In this document: positions 24,453-33,970 of the stretch, in pieces
Layout: each line of letters starts with the position of its first letter
Position numbering within the stretch: the first letter of the stretch is position 1
Program-made: the position numbers and the translations under genes
Notes under the pieces: generated by a model
The model's database searches: none
What the model was told of the DNA's origin: nothing
The model's input: the letters and a program-made list of their open reading frames with translations, nothing else
Assembly: GCA_001899005.1 (NCBI GenBank)
Contig: MKUW01000028.1
Location: 1 to 64,000 of the forward strand
Direction: 5' to 3'
DNA from: Chloroflexi bacterium 44-23
Lineage (GTDB): Bacteria; Chloroflexota; Anaerolineae; Anaerolineales; Anaerolineaceae
Length of the DNA: 64,000 nt

Positions 24453-25961
24453 ATGTCTCAAAGAAAAAGCCAAATACCAAATTCCTCGCTTCCTCCTTCC
24501 CAGCGATCAGACACATTTTTTCAAATTCCTGAAATCACGGCTGGGAACTTCGAGGATGAGCTGGAAGCTGCCGTGACGTTAGAGGATCATGAGCTTGTGT
24601 TGGAAATCCTTGATAAGGCACCTAATTTTTATAAGAAGAAAGTTGAATATAGTCTTTTACGGGCAACTTCCTTAATGTCTTTAGGCCAGAGTGATCAAGC
24701 ATTAGATCTGTTATTAAAGTTGGAAAAAACTCAGCAAAATTATTTGCCTTTGTATTTGCCGCTGGCGTTTATATGCATGGAAAATGATTGGCCAGGATCC
24801 GCATTAAGGGCCGCCCTACGTGTCCGCAAGTCCCGCGCCATAGACCCGGAAACTCAGGAGCTGGTTGAAAATATAATATCCGAAGCCACATCTATGATCA
24901 CAGCTGAAGCCAAAAATGAAAGTTTACCTTTTGAAAAAATGCAGCGTGCTACTATTCAAAATGAAAAGGCACAGATAGCATTTGCTAAACATCGCTTTTC
25001 AGAGGTGATTCATTTCACAAAAGAAGCCATTAAAATCGCCCCCAACTGGACTCCGCCGCAGAACAACCTGGCTCAGGCTCTTTTTTTTAGCGGGAAGGTT
25101 AATGAAGCAATTCAAATAACTGAAAATGTATTAGCCCAAGATCCGGACAACTTATTTGCGTTAGAAAAAATGGTTATTTATCTTTTCGGCGCCGGAAATA
25201 TCAATCGCGCCAGTGAATATGCTGCCCGATTTGCTGCCTTTTCGGATGACTTCGAGGTAGATTCTGATGAGATGAAACGCTTAATTTCAATATTGGCTTT
25301 GGTAGAGGATACTTCTTCTTTATGGAAACTAGCCCAACGTTTTGCGGATGAAGATGCGACCTCCTTATCAGTACGTACCTGGCATATCCTGGCAGTCTCT
25401 GCGGCCCGCACAGGGGAAATGTCAGTAGCTATAAAACTGATGGAAAAAATAGATAAGGAAATAATAAGAAAGAGTGAGATACTTTTTCTGGATGATCTCA
25501 GGCGTGTCAATGCTCAGCCAAAATCCAGCCTTAAATGGCTGCCCCCATTTTACCCAAATTTGGAAATATACCTTATTCCGCCCATCATAGCCGAGTTGGA
25601 GGCAATTTTCGACAACGCCCCTGAGGAGATGACTGCTGTCGCACAAAAGAAGCTTGACAATCTCTTTATCAAATATCCTTTCTTAATGCCGGTCATAAAA
25701 CTGGCCATCTTGAATTCGGAGACAAATGATTTTGCCTGTACTATTCTGGTCAATTTATTATCTTTTAATGAAGACGAGGAATTATATCGCTTTGCGTTCA
25801 GTCAGACAGGAAGTCTGAGTGCGCGCATGAATGTGCTTAAAATACTTTTCCAACATGACCGCTATACAGGACCAAATCTGGTTCGCTTATGGGATGAAAG
25901 CATCCAGGATTGGTGTGAGGTAAAGTTGGTTTTTCAAAAAATTGTGAAATCGTTTATTTAA
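24453..25961 (+). CDS. TPR-repeat protein, N-terminal part (interrupted gene)
   Basis: A 502-aa protein with tetratricopeptide repeats, for example around residues 55-130 and 165-270 (IAFAKHRFSEVIHFTKEAIKIAPNW-type helix pairs). It ends in VFQKIVKSFI at a TAA. The following frame is in phase and continues as AQPETMKLMEKAN, also TPR-like, so this is most likely the first 60 percent of one protein of about 838 aa. CAGGAGA precedes the ATG. TPR proteins are scaffolds; no partner is identified. The interruption may be a mutation or a sequencing error. Confidence 0.75.
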   Translation: MSQRKSQIPNSSLPPSQRSDTFFQIPEITAGNFEDELEAAVTLEDHELVLEILDKAPNFYKKKVEYSLLRATSLMSLGQSDQALDLLLKLEKTQQNYLPLYLPLAFICMENDWPGSALRAALRVRKSRAIDPETQELVENIISEATSMITAEAKNESLPFEKMQRATIQNEKAQIAFAKHRFSEVIHFTKEAIKIAPNWTPPQNNLAQALFFSGKVNEAIQITENVLAQDPDNLFALEKMVIYLFGAGNINRASEYAARFAAFSDDFEVDSDEMKRLISILALVEDTSSLWKLAQRFADEDATSLSVRTWHILAVSAARTGEMSVAIKLMEKIDKEIIRKSEILFLDDLRRVNAQPKSSLKWLPPFYPNLEIYLIPPIIAELEAIFDNAPEEMTAVAQKKLDNLFIKYPFLMPVIKLAILNSETNDFACTILVNLLSFNEDEELYRFAFSQTGSLSARMNVLKILFQHDRYTGPNLVRLWDESIQDWCEVKLVFQKIVKSFI

Positions 25962-25976
25962 GCCCAACCAGAAACA

Positions 25977-26969
25977 ATGAAGTTAATGGAGAAGGCCAAT
26001 CTAGCGACCTCACCTGATGTAGCGAAAAACTATTATCTAAAAGCAATCGAAATGGAAGCCTCTTATCCGGTTGCCTATTTTAACCTGGCTATATTATTTT
26101 TTAAGGAAGGCAAAATGAAAGAAGGAAATGATATGCTGGAGAAATCCATCATCGCAGATCCCAATTTCATGTATGGACACGCATCGATTGCCATGAATGC
26201 AGCCAACTCAGACGATGCTGTGAAGGCAATGCATCATTTAAGAATCGTCGATGCTGCCAAACAAATTACTCCCGAAACTGCTGTTGTAGCCAATCTGGCA
26301 TATTTCCATTTGGCAATTGATGATCAAGACATACACACAGCACGCGAGCGTTTCGTCATGGCCGAAACGATTGATCCACAAAGCAAACTCGTTCAGCACA
26401 ATCGTATCATCCTGCAAGAGGCTGAAGCATACGAGAAAAAGCATGGGGAAAGGTTTAAGCGCGACCAAAAAAACATGTTGGCAACTTACAAAAAACTCAT
26501 GGAAACTCCGCTTACCGCAACCACCAATTTAAATACTTGTTTAGAGACTTATCCAAAGAAATTATTGATTGCCTGCGCAGATTTCTTACGAACATCCCGA
26601 GTGGGTTCCAAGGGTGAGTTAGCTGCCTGGCTAACAGGCAATTTGTTGAATGCTAAATTCTTAAAAGAGACCCTGCGTGATGACTTAAATAAAGATGATC
26701 GCGCTGCGCTGCGCTGGATACTTGAAAATGGAGGAACGCGTCCCTGGAAAGAATTGACCGACAAGTATGGTGATGATATCCATGATATGTCACTTTGGGG
26801 AATCCAAATTCCTAACGGGACGATCGCACGCTTGCGGTTAGCCGGTATACTTTTCACAGGCATCCTGGATGCAGAGCAAGTTGGCTTTATTCCAGCCAAT
26901 ATTCGTCCTCTTTTAAGTAGAACATTGAAAGGTTTGGTTGAAAAGAACACCAATAGTACATACAAATAA
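25977..26969 (+). CDS. TPR-repeat protein, C-terminal part (interrupted gene)
   Basis: A 330-aa continuation in the same frame as the preceding TPR gene, separated only by one TAA and five sense codons. TPR units include AKNYYLKAIEMEASYPVAYF and EGNDMLEKSIIADPNFMYG. The C-terminal 150 residues form another alpha-helical domain (AAWLTGNLLNAKFLKETLRDDL). There is no ribosome site before ATG 25977, which argues against independent translation. Function is unknown. Confidence 0.65.
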   Translation: MKLMEKANLATSPDVAKNYYLKAIEMEASYPVAYFNLAILFFKEGKMKEGNDMLEKSIIADPNFMYGHASIAMNAANSDDAVKAMHHLRIVDAAKQITPETAVVANLAYFHLAIDDQDIHTARERFVMAETIDPQSKLVQHNRIILQEAEAYEKKHGERFKRDQKNMLATYKKLMETPLTATTNLNTCLETYPKKLLIACADFLRTSRVGSKGELAAWLTGNLLNAKFLKETLRDDLNKDDRAALRWILENGGTRPWKELTDKYGDDIHDMSLWGIQIPNGTIARLRLAGILFTGILDAEQVGFIPANIRPLLSRTLKGLVEKNTNSTYK

Positions 26970-27289
26970 ATTTATAAAATCTTTAAAGAATTGAATTACT
27001 TCAGTACCTAGACAACAAGCAGCCATCTGCCAATTTGAAAAAAGGTGACATAAAAAACGTGTCCATTCAAGTTTCTGCCACAATACTTTAATTAGTCTTC
27101 CAGAATTGGTATCAAACCCGCATCTCCTGCTCAGATCGAATTCGCACACCTCATTTTTTAGCAAAAATTATTATTATCCGATACCATCCAGTTTCGCTTT
27201 CTTCTGGCTTTGTTTGCCGGTGGAGAGTATATAATTATTTGTAATTATATTTCTCCCTCTCACCAACAATAGTCTCGAGGAGAACTGCT
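26970..27289. other. Intergenic spacer
   Basis: No gene seen. GAGGAGAA just before 27290 is the ribosome site of the transporter gene. Confidence 0.4.
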
Positions 27290-28600
27290 ATGAAAGCTGA
27301 CCGCTTGAAATCCTTTAACTATGCAATTGGAATGTTTGGAACATCCATTCCGATCAACATGCTAAAGACCTATGCCGCCATCTATTATGTTGATCGGCTA
27401 GGGTTGACTACGGTGCAATTTGCCAACATTTTGTTTGTATATGCCTTTATTGATGCACTAGACAACCCAATTTATGGTTTTCTTTCCGACCGTACCCGCT
27501 CCCGCTGGGGACGCCGGCGTCCGTGGTTGGTTATTGGCACACCTCTTTTGGTTTTGGGTTTAATTGCTTTCTTCTCGACCCCTTCTTTCCTGGCCGGCAA
27601 TAATCTCTTTGCATACGCCATGCTGTTCTATATTTTCACCGGCACATTGGATTCGGTCATAAATGCAAATTATGGCGCTCTCTTTCCGGAACTCTTCCGC
27701 ACGGATGCCAGCCGGGCCAGTACCAACGCTCTGCGCCAGGCATTTCAATTGGTCGCAATGATCATCAGCATCGCCTTGACCCCATTGATTACCAGCGCGA
27801 TTGGTTTCAGCCTTACAGCCATCATTTATGGAGTGCTGGGCGGCGCGGTTATCCTTTACATGGGTTTCACTTCCAAGGAAGTTCCGGTGCATGATCATGA
27901 AATTAAGCCTGGTTTGTGGAGTAGCCTCAAAGACCTATTCGCTAATCGCAAGTTCTGGATGACTGGTATCACCAACGCATTTTATAGCGCTGCTATGGCC
28001 TTGGTACTGGCCGGATTGCCCTTCTTTGTAAAATACACTCTGAAAATTCCTGATAGCCAATCCAGTATTTTGTTTGCCTCTGTCTTGCTGATCGCCATTG
28101 CTTGCGTGGCGATCTGGGCAAAACTTGTACGCAAATACGGATTAATACCGATCTGGCGAACGGCTTTAGCAGTTTTAACCCTGGCATACGTGCCGCTTTA
28201 CTTTGCCAATTCCTTGGCTACAGCCGCTGTTGGCAGTGCCCTGGTAGGTTTTGGATTTGCCGGAGTAATCACCACCATGGATCTGATTGCTGCAAAAGTG
28301 ATGGACGAGGATACGCGCAAGCATAATGTTCGCCGTGAAGGGATTATTTCCAATGCACTCGGGTTCATGAATCGCCTGAATGGTCTCTTTACCAGTTTCG
28401 CCTTTTATCTCATATTTGTTCTGTTTGGATTTGAAAGTGGACGAAACCCTGGCTTGCAGCCAGATGTAGCTTCCCGTTTTCTTTTGACAGTTTTCCCAGC
28501 CGCCATGATGGTGTTAAGCTTGATTTTCTCGTTTACCGTTGATTTCTCGAATGGCCAAGAACCTTTAGAAGTCATTCCAACCGTGCCTGAAATTCTATAA
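27290..28600 (+). CDS. GPH-family (MelB-like) sugar:cation symporter
   Basis: A 436-aa, 12-helix MFS transporter of the glycoside-pentoside-hexuronide family. The family marker is the cytoplasmic loop GFLSDRTRSRWGRRRPWLVIGTP between helices 2 and 3, preceded by DALDNPIYG, where MelB has its cation-site aspartates. It imports a glycoside or related solute with Na+ or H+. It begins an operon with an esterase (19 bases later) and a PHP hydrolase, suggesting uptake and intracellular de-esterification of a substrate. The start is supported by GAGGAGA. Confidence 0.9.
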   Translation: MKADRLKSFNYAIGMFGTSIPINMLKTYAAIYYVDRLGLTTVQFANILFVYAFIDALDNPIYGFLSDRTRSRWGRRRPWLVIGTPLLVLGLIAFFSTPSFLAGNNLFAYAMLFYIFTGTLDSVINANYGALFPELFRTDASRASTNALRQAFQLVAMIISIALTPLITSAIGFSLTAIIYGVLGGAVILYMGFTSKEVPVHDHEIKPGLWSSLKDLFANRKFWMTGITNAFYSAAMALVLAGLPFFVKYTLKIPDSQSSILFASVLLIAIACVAIWAKLVRKYGLIPIWRTALAVLTLAYVPLYFANSLATAAVGSALVGFGFAGVITTMDLIAAKVMDEDTRKHNVRREGIISNALGFMNRLNGLFTSFAFYLIFVLFGFESGRNPGLQPDVASRFLLTVFPAAMMVLSLIFSFTVDFSNGQEPLEVIPTVPEIL

Positions 28601-28619
28601 TCCTGAAAGGAGTGCAAAA

Positions 28620-29411
28620 ATGGCTCTAATACGTATGGATCATGTTGCAGAAACAACCAAGGTTAACCTGCCCTTGAATATCATCCTGCCGGACCCGGGA
28701 TTAATTAAGAATATCCCGGTTAGTAAACGGAAAGTGCTTTACTTATTGCATGGGCTCAGTGATGATTCGAGCGCCTGGCAGCGCTTTACTTCCATAGAAG
28801 TTTATGCAAGACAATACGGCCTGGTAGTTGTCATGCCTTCAGTGGGGCGTAGTTTTTATGTTAATCAACCGAATGGCCAGGCTTACTTTGCTTACTTAAC
28901 TGAGGAACTCCCTGACTATCTGGAGGCTGTTTTTGGAATCAAACCTCGTCGCGAAAACACGTTAATTGCGGGTAATTCTATGGGTGGTTATGGAGCGATA
29001 AAGGCTGCTCTGCTTTTTCCAGAACGCTACTTTGCTGCAGCCAGCTTTTCGGGTGTGCTTTCTCTGGCGATTATGAATACTCATACTGCCGGCAAACGCC
29101 AGGATGAATTCAGCATGTTGTTCGGGGACCTTAACAAGTTGAATGGTAGTGAGCATGACCCGGCTGTCTGGTTGCAAAGGGCTTCCCGGAATCCCCAAGC
29201 TTTACCAGGTTTATACATCTCTTGCGGCCGCCAGGATGATCTCTACCCTTTGCATAATGTGTTCATTAATGCCTGTCAGAAGCTGGATGTTCCCGTTGAT
29301 GCCTACGAGGAAGATGCCGGTCATACCTGGCTATTCTGGGATCGTCAAATTCAACGCTTCCTGGCACAGGTTTTACCAGGCGATTTAGAAACTCAGGAGA
29401 AACATGGTTGA
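28620..29411 (+). CDS. Alpha/beta-hydrolase esterase (EstA/tributyrin-esterase-like)
   Basis: A 263-aa cytoplasmic esterase of the esterase-D/EstA type. The nucleophile elbow is AGNSMGGYG with Ser120; the acid is probably Asp206 or Asp207 (SCGRQDDLY) and the base His235 (EDAGHTW). YLLHGLSDDSSAW provides the oxyanion region. Substrates of the family include acetylated sugars, short acyl esters and S-formylglutathione. AAAGGAG precedes the ATG. The 3' end overlaps the PHP gene by eight bases, so the two are coupled. Confidence 0.9.
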   Translation: MALIRMDHVAETTKVNLPLNIILPDPGLIKNIPVSKRKVLYLLHGLSDDSSAWQRFTSIEVYARQYGLVVVMPSVGRSFYVNQPNGQAYFAYLTEELPDYLEAVFGIKPRRENTLIAGNSMGGYGAIKAALLFPERYFAAASFSGVLSLAIMNTHTAGKRQDEFSMLFGDLNKLNGSEHDPAVWLQRASRNPQALPGLYISCGRQDDLYPLHNVFINACQKLDVPVDAYEEDAGHTWLFWDRQIQRFLAQVLPGDLETQEKHG

Positions 29412-30723
29412 AAGCATCCATAAATCCATTCGTATCGAGCAACGACAACAAGGATCTTATTTTTATATACCATTCGAGGTTTCCACAGGAATAAAGCGTC
29501 TCGAAATAAGTTATGAATACAACTCCCGATCAGGAGAGCAGCAGGATATCCAAAATGGCATCTTCATAGCCAGGCCAGAGATCAATATTATCGATATCGG
29601 CCTTATCGCTCCAAATGGAGAACAAATTGGTGCTTCCGGTTCGGATAAAACCCATTTTTTTGTAAGTGAACACGAATCAACGCCCGGATATCAAGCTGTA
29701 CCCATTATTCCCGGTATCTGGCAGATCCTGGTCGGAGCTTATAAGATACACCCGGATGGTGTCAAGGTTACTTATCAAATCATGCTGGAACACAAAGAAG
29801 GGCTCTCGCTCTACAAAGGTGATTTACACACTCATACACTCGCATCAGATGGCGTCCATACTCTGGAAGAATTAGCCTGGAAGGCCAAGCGCAATGGTCT
29901 GGATTTTGTGGCTATCACAGATCACAATCAATTTGTTTCTGAGGCAGCACTGGCGGGATTGGCCGGTGTGACCATGATCCCAGGGGTAGAATGGACACAT
30001 TATCAGGGTCATGCCAACTTCATCGGCTCCAGCCGCCCGTATGATGGGATTTTTGCAGCCAACTCTCTGACCGAAGTTCAAGCAAAATTTGAATCCGCTC
30101 GCCAAGGTGGCGCTCTCATCAGCATCAATCATCCCTTTGATGAAACCTGCGGTTTCCAATTCAATCTCAGCCAGCTGCCCTTTGATTGCCTGGAGGTTTG
30201 GAATGGGCCGATGCGAGAAAGCAATCTTAAAGCAGTCGGTTATTGGCACCAGCTGCTTTGCGCCGGTCAAAAAATACCCATTTGTGGTGGCAGCGATTAC
30301 CATCGGGATACTCCCTTCATTTTTCTTGGTGGGCCTACCATGGGTGTGTATGCCCAATCGCTTGGTATGAGCGATCTCCTGGATGCGATCCGCAGCGGTC
30401 ATTCTTTTATCACATTTTCTCCGTCAGGGCCTGTATTGGAGCTGCACTGTGGTGAAGCCATTTTGGGAGATAGCGTTTTTTGGTCTCAGAATAAACCCAT
30501 GAATATCATAGCTGACGGGTTGCTCGCTGGAGATGTGGTGCGGGTTATAACTGCTAATTCCAGTGAAGTCTTGTTTAAGGCACCGGCTGATGGCAGGTTG
30601 GAAATTGAATATGGCATGCAATCACCCGGATTTGCCAGGGTTGAGATTCTGCGCGCATTTTTGCCCGGTCTACCGATGCTACCGGCTTTGCTTTCAAATC
30701 CAATTTATTTTGATACAGCTTAA
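29404..30723 (+). CDS. PHP-domain metal-dependent hydrolase (CehA/McbA-like)
   Basis: A 439-aa protein. An N-terminal beta-rich domain (about 1-130) precedes a PHP domain starting at YKGDLHTHTLASDG (metal ligands His142, His144, Asp149), followed by DFVAITDHNQ, PGVEWTHYQGHANF and CGGSDYH. A C-terminal beta domain occupies about 350-439. CehA/McbA proteins hydrolyse carbamate or ester bonds, while other PHP domains are phosphoesterases. In this operon with a transporter and an esterase, an ester- or phosphate-cleaving role is plausible. CAGGAGA in the esterase tail serves its ATG. Confidence 0.85.
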   Translation: MVESIHKSIRIEQRQQGSYFYIPFEVSTGIKRLEISYEYNSRSGEQQDIQNGIFIARPEINIIDIGLIAPNGEQIGASGSDKTHFFVSEHESTPGYQAVPIIPGIWQILVGAYKIHPDGVKVTYQIMLEHKEGLSLYKGDLHTHTLASDGVHTLEELAWKAKRNGLDFVAITDHNQFVSEAALAGLAGVTMIPGVEWTHYQGHANFIGSSRPYDGIFAANSLTEVQAKFESARQGGALISINHPFDETCGFQFNLSQLPFDCLEVWNGPMRESNLKAVGYWHQLLCAGQKIPICGGSDYHRDTPFIFLGGPTMGVYAQSLGMSDLLDAIRSGHSFITFSPSGPVLELHCGEAILGDSVFWSQNKPMNIIADGLLAGDVVRVITANSSEVLFKAPADGRLEIEYGMQSPGFARVEILRAFLPGLPMLPALLSNPIYFDTA

Positions 30724-30827
30724 ACCTTAATTTATGACGTCTCGGTGTTTTGTCATTGAATTTAAATTTCACGGAATCGTTCACCTGATAATTTTTTTAT
30801 CTGAATATTCGGAACCTAGGAGGTCAT

Positions 30828-31373
30828 TTGGCAAAATCTATCGCACTTTTTCGAGGAATAAATGTCAGTGGAAAGAACAAAATCAATATGAGAAGTCTTA
30901 CCCAAATTCTGGCTGAATTCGGGTTAAAGAACATCCACACCTATGTCCAAAGTGGCAATGTAATCTTTGATCAAGAAAGAAAATCGGATCCAGAACTAGG
31001 AGAAAAAATCGGCAGCCGCATTAATGCCCAGTATGGTTTCCAACCAAAAATTCTGCTGCTTTCTGCTAAGGAACTGGACGCAGCGATCAAAAACAACCCG
31101 TTTTCAGAGGCTGAAAATGACCCATCATCTTTCCATTTAGGTTTCCTGGAAAAAGTTCCTGTAAGTCCTAAACTCGAAAAATTGAAAACCATCAAAAAAG
31201 ATAGTGAAGAGTTTGCTCTGATAGGGAAGGTCTTCTATCTCAAAGCACCAGAGGGTATTGGCCGCTCCAAACTTGCAGCAAATAGCGAAAAATTACTTGG
31301 AGAAGTGATGACAGATCGCAACTGGCGCACAGTTCTCAAAATCCGCGAGATGGTAAATATTGAAGATACTTAA
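30828..31373 (+). CDS. DUF1697 family protein
   Basis: A 181-aa protein with the DUF1697 signature: IALFRGINVSGKNKINM, then IHTYVQSGNVIF, NNPF and LKAPEGIGRSKLAANSEKLLG, ending with TDRNWRTVLKIREM. The fold is described as a two-domain structure, with no established function. It starts at TTG 30828, fixed by CTAGGAGGT immediately upstream. Monocistronic. Confidence 0.88.
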   Translation: MAKSIALFRGINVSGKNKINMRSLTQILAEFGLKNIHTYVQSGNVIFDQERKSDPELGEKIGSRINAQYGFQPKILLLSAKELDAAIKNNPFSEAENDPSSFHLGFLEKVPVSPKLEKLKTIKKDSEEFALIGKVFYLKAPEGIGRSKLAANSEKLLGEVMTDRNWRTVLKIREMVNIEDT

Positions 31374-31605
31374 AGAAATCATATTAAACAAAATGGTCGC
31401 AAGGTCCAAAGCGAAAAGGAGTATGTATTCTCCTCAAATTTCCTCATTAATTTAACTTTTTTTTAACTTAAGGAACCTGGGTCCCAAAACAATTAAATAC
31501 CCCCAGTTGGTTCCATACATTGGAAAAGTCTTATATCACCTATCAATGCCATACTAATCGTACACTGAATTTGTTTGATAAATATATTTCTGAATCGAAT
31601 TTACT

Positions 31606-32691
31606 ATGAAATCACGAATTAAGTCGATCAACCCCAGTAATCTTATTAGATGTACTTATGGTTTTTTTCTCGGGCTTATTATCATGTTTGTCGTTGTCCG
31701 GGTATTCCTTGTTAATAGTTTTGATTTCGATAATATGCAACGCGGTATACATTACCTCATCTCCGGAATTAATCCCTGGGCAGAGGAAACGAAATTGGCC
31801 CATTTTTACAACCCGCCTTTTTCTGTACTTTTCCTTTGGCCAATGTTATTCACTTCCGCTAAATTCTACATAGTGATTGGAGGAGCCTTGCTCTTTGGGT
31901 TTATTTTCTATCAACGCGCATGGGTAGCTCTTTCATGGTTTGCAACAAATACTTTCTTGTGGATCGTAGCAGCAGGAGGTATTGATATGTTTGTGATTGG
32001 ATCCGGTCTGCTGCTGTTATTGTCTAGTGACAATAACAAAAATAAATGGCTGAAGTTAATTCTGCGTGTTTCCGCGTATGGTCTCTTGATGGTAAAACCA
32101 CAAGGTGGTTTGTTCATAGTTTTCCTGTATATATTATTAAGAAGAGATTGGAATGGCCTTTTCATCTCCGTCTTACTGTATGGTTTACCCTTCTTAAGTC
32201 TCTACCCAGATTGGATCAAGGCGGTTCTATCCAATCCGCACTTAGCGCAAACTGTGGCTTCACACACAATTGCAGCCAAATTTGGATTCGCTACAGGGAT
32301 TCTGATCGCATTCCTGCTGCTCGTATTCCATCGTTGGCGTTACTGGCAACTTGGCGGTGTGTTAGCCGCTTCATTAATGCCTTATGGTATGCCTGGTTTA
32401 CCAATATTTCTAATTCTGACAGCCGTGAAACCTCTCCGAGCAATTCCAGCCATCATTATCTATTCCGCCCTATTAGCCAGCATGACTTGGATCAATCTGC
32501 CACCAGGTTTGGACAATTCTGATTACGGCAGCTTGTTGATGGCTATTTATCATATAAGCATGCTCGGGTTAGCTATTATTTTGGCAATTCTTTCTGAACC
32601 AAGTTCAACGGATGATTTCATCTTCATGCCGGAATCAATAAGAATTAAAGTTATTGGCTTTCTTCACCCAAAGAATTCGCAAAAAGCCTGA
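31606..32691 (+). CDS. Polytopic membrane protein, GT87/DUF2029-like
   Basis: A 361-aa integral membrane protein with about nine helices. INPWAEETKLAHFYNPPFSVL after the first helix is characteristic of the GT87/DUF2029 lipid-linked mannosyltransferase-like superfamily (catalytic loop with N-P-W and Y-P-P-type motifs). LLMVKPQGGLFIV later is also typical. The enzyme would glycosylate a lipid-linked glycan on the outer membrane face. The family call rests on motifs only. No neighbouring glycan genes support it. Confidence 0.6.
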   Translation: MKSRIKSINPSNLIRCTYGFFLGLIIMFVVVRVFLVNSFDFDNMQRGIHYLISGINPWAEETKLAHFYNPPFSVLFLWPMLFTSAKFYIVIGGALLFGFIFYQRAWVALSWFATNTFLWIVAAGGIDMFVIGSGLLLLLSSDNNKNKWLKLILRVSAYGLLMVKPQGGLFIVFLYILLRRDWNGLFISVLLYGLPFLSLYPDWIKAVLSNPHLAQTVASHTIAAKFGFATGILIAFLLLVFHRWRYWQLGGVLAASLMPYGMPGLPIFLILTAVKPLRAIPAIIIYSALLASMTWINLPPGLDNSDYGSLLMAIYHISMLGLAIILAILSEPSSTDDFIFMPESIRIKVIGFLHPKNSQKA

Positions 32692-33233
32692 TAAATTCTT
32701 CAACATGAGTTTATCATTTTAGTGTTTTGTATCTGTAAAAATTGAGCGTAAAAAAAAACATTGTTTAGAAAAGTATGAAACTATGGTTCTAAAGCGTCGC
32801 TAACGATCTTTGCGGGTAGTCCTCCCGGCAGTATCATTTACCGAATGTTATCCATAGGCGTGGTGCTTCGCACTACCCCTACCTAAATTCTTTTTTTGTG
32901 TCATGAATTCAAGTTGATTCCCGTGTAATTTTCTCCATGCTATTTCCAAAAGTACTTCTAACTCTTCTCTTGAGTGTGCAATTCCGAAATGCTTGATCTT
33001 TATTGCCTGATCTTTTCCTTATCAAGCTATTTGTACATGTACACCGGTTACACAGTTGGCTAGTTTTTGTTTTTCGAATGAATGCCATGGCTCTTATATT
33101 CGTCTATTCTTCATTAATTTCCACTACCGTAAGTGTTCTAAATTTTCATTTGTTCCGCTCAAAATTAGCACTTTTGCCGTTTTGTGGGAAACTCAGGTTT
33201 TAAGTTTCTGCTTTAAGTAATTTGTGTATAAAT
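32692..33233. other. Intergenic spacer between convergent genes
   Basis: No supported gene. A possible imperfect stem (GCGGGTAGT near 32813 with ACTACCCC near 32871) is visible but has no T-run. The remainder is A+T-rich. Confidence 0.35.
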
Positions 33234-33881
33234 TTACTTCAACAACAAGCGCGTTAGATTTGTATCCAACCAAACGGTATATTTTTCATGAGAATATTGC
33301 AGGTCGCGGGTTAATAACAGGAAAACTTCCGGGCTTGTTATTGTCCAAACCAATTCTGCTGCTGCAGAAATTTCCAGCCCATCCCGCAAACCTCCGTGTT
33401 TCTCCAACTGCTCAACCAGCATGGTCATGTTTTCTAGCCTCTCCCTGAGCATATTTCTAACTAGTAACTCCAATTCCGCATCCATTTTTGCTGCTACGCG
33501 CAATACATCAAATATAGGAGCTACGCGCGTTAAAATATCCGTTATTCCAGTGGAAAACATATGAATTTGCTCCGCGGGATCAGAGTGGCGAAGAACAGCC
33601 TGTGGTTCCGGTCGATCCATCAGACGGATGGGTTGCTCATCACCACCAATGGATATATCTAAAAGATGTTTTAAAATATTGCGCTTGTTACCAAAAATAG
33701 CATATAAAGTAACCGGTGATACAGAAGCTTTTTCGGCGATTGCATCAAGAGTGGCTCCGTCGTAGCCTCTTTCCATGAACAGTGTCCGTGCGGATTCAAC
33801 GATTAATCTACGCGTTTCTTTGGCCTGTGCTTTCCGACGGGAAGAATCGTATTTACGTTTTTTTGTAGAAGGTTTTTTCAT
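33234..33881 (-). CDS. TetR/AcrR-family transcriptional regulator
   Basis: A 215-aa repressor. A basic N-terminal tail (KKPSTKKRKYDSSRRKAQ) precedes the TetR helix-turn-helix at about residues 20-66 (RRLIVESARTLFMERGYDG, then ASVSPVTLYAIFGNKRNIL). The C-terminal ligand domain is helical. It is transcribed divergently from a flavin monooxygenase, and the 89-base gap contains dyad sequences suited to TetR binding. It therefore probably represses both genes and is released by a substrate of the monooxygenase. Confidence 0.9.
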   Translation of the reverse strand: MKKPSTKKRKYDSSRRKAQAKETRRLIVESARTLFMERGYDGATLDAIAEKASVSPVTLYAIFGNKRNILKHLLDISIGGDEQPIRLMDRPEPQAVLRHSDPAEQIHMFSTGITDILTRVAPIFDVLRVAAKMDAELELLVRNMLRERLENMTMLVEQLEKHGGLRDGLEISAAAELVWTITSPEVFLLLTRDLQYSHEKYTVWLDTNLTRLLLK

Positions 33882-33904
33882 AAACTATTGACTCTTTAAC
33901 ATTT

Positions 33905-33940
33905 AATAATATTATTAGTATATTGATTATACCAATACTA
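33905..33940. promoter_or_regulatory. Candidate TetR operator(s)
   Basis: Between the divergent genes lie a perfect 12-base palindrome AATAATATTATT (33905-33916) and an inverted repeat TAGTAT (33916-33921) / ATACTA (33935-33940) with a 13-base gap. Both overlap the likely promoters of the pair. Which one is bound is not known. Confidence 0.45.
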
Positions 33941-33970
33941 TTGTCAATTACAACAGAGATGGAGAAAATA

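Noticed and set aside
25959..25961. Stop codon inside the TPR gene considered as recoding, like the selenoprotein
   Set aside because: It is TAA, not TGA, and no redox cysteine or hairpin context is present.
32805..32885. Possible stem between GCGGGTAGT and ACTACCCC
   Set aside because: The arms are about 50 bases apart with a poor interior, there is no T-run, and there is no second copy.
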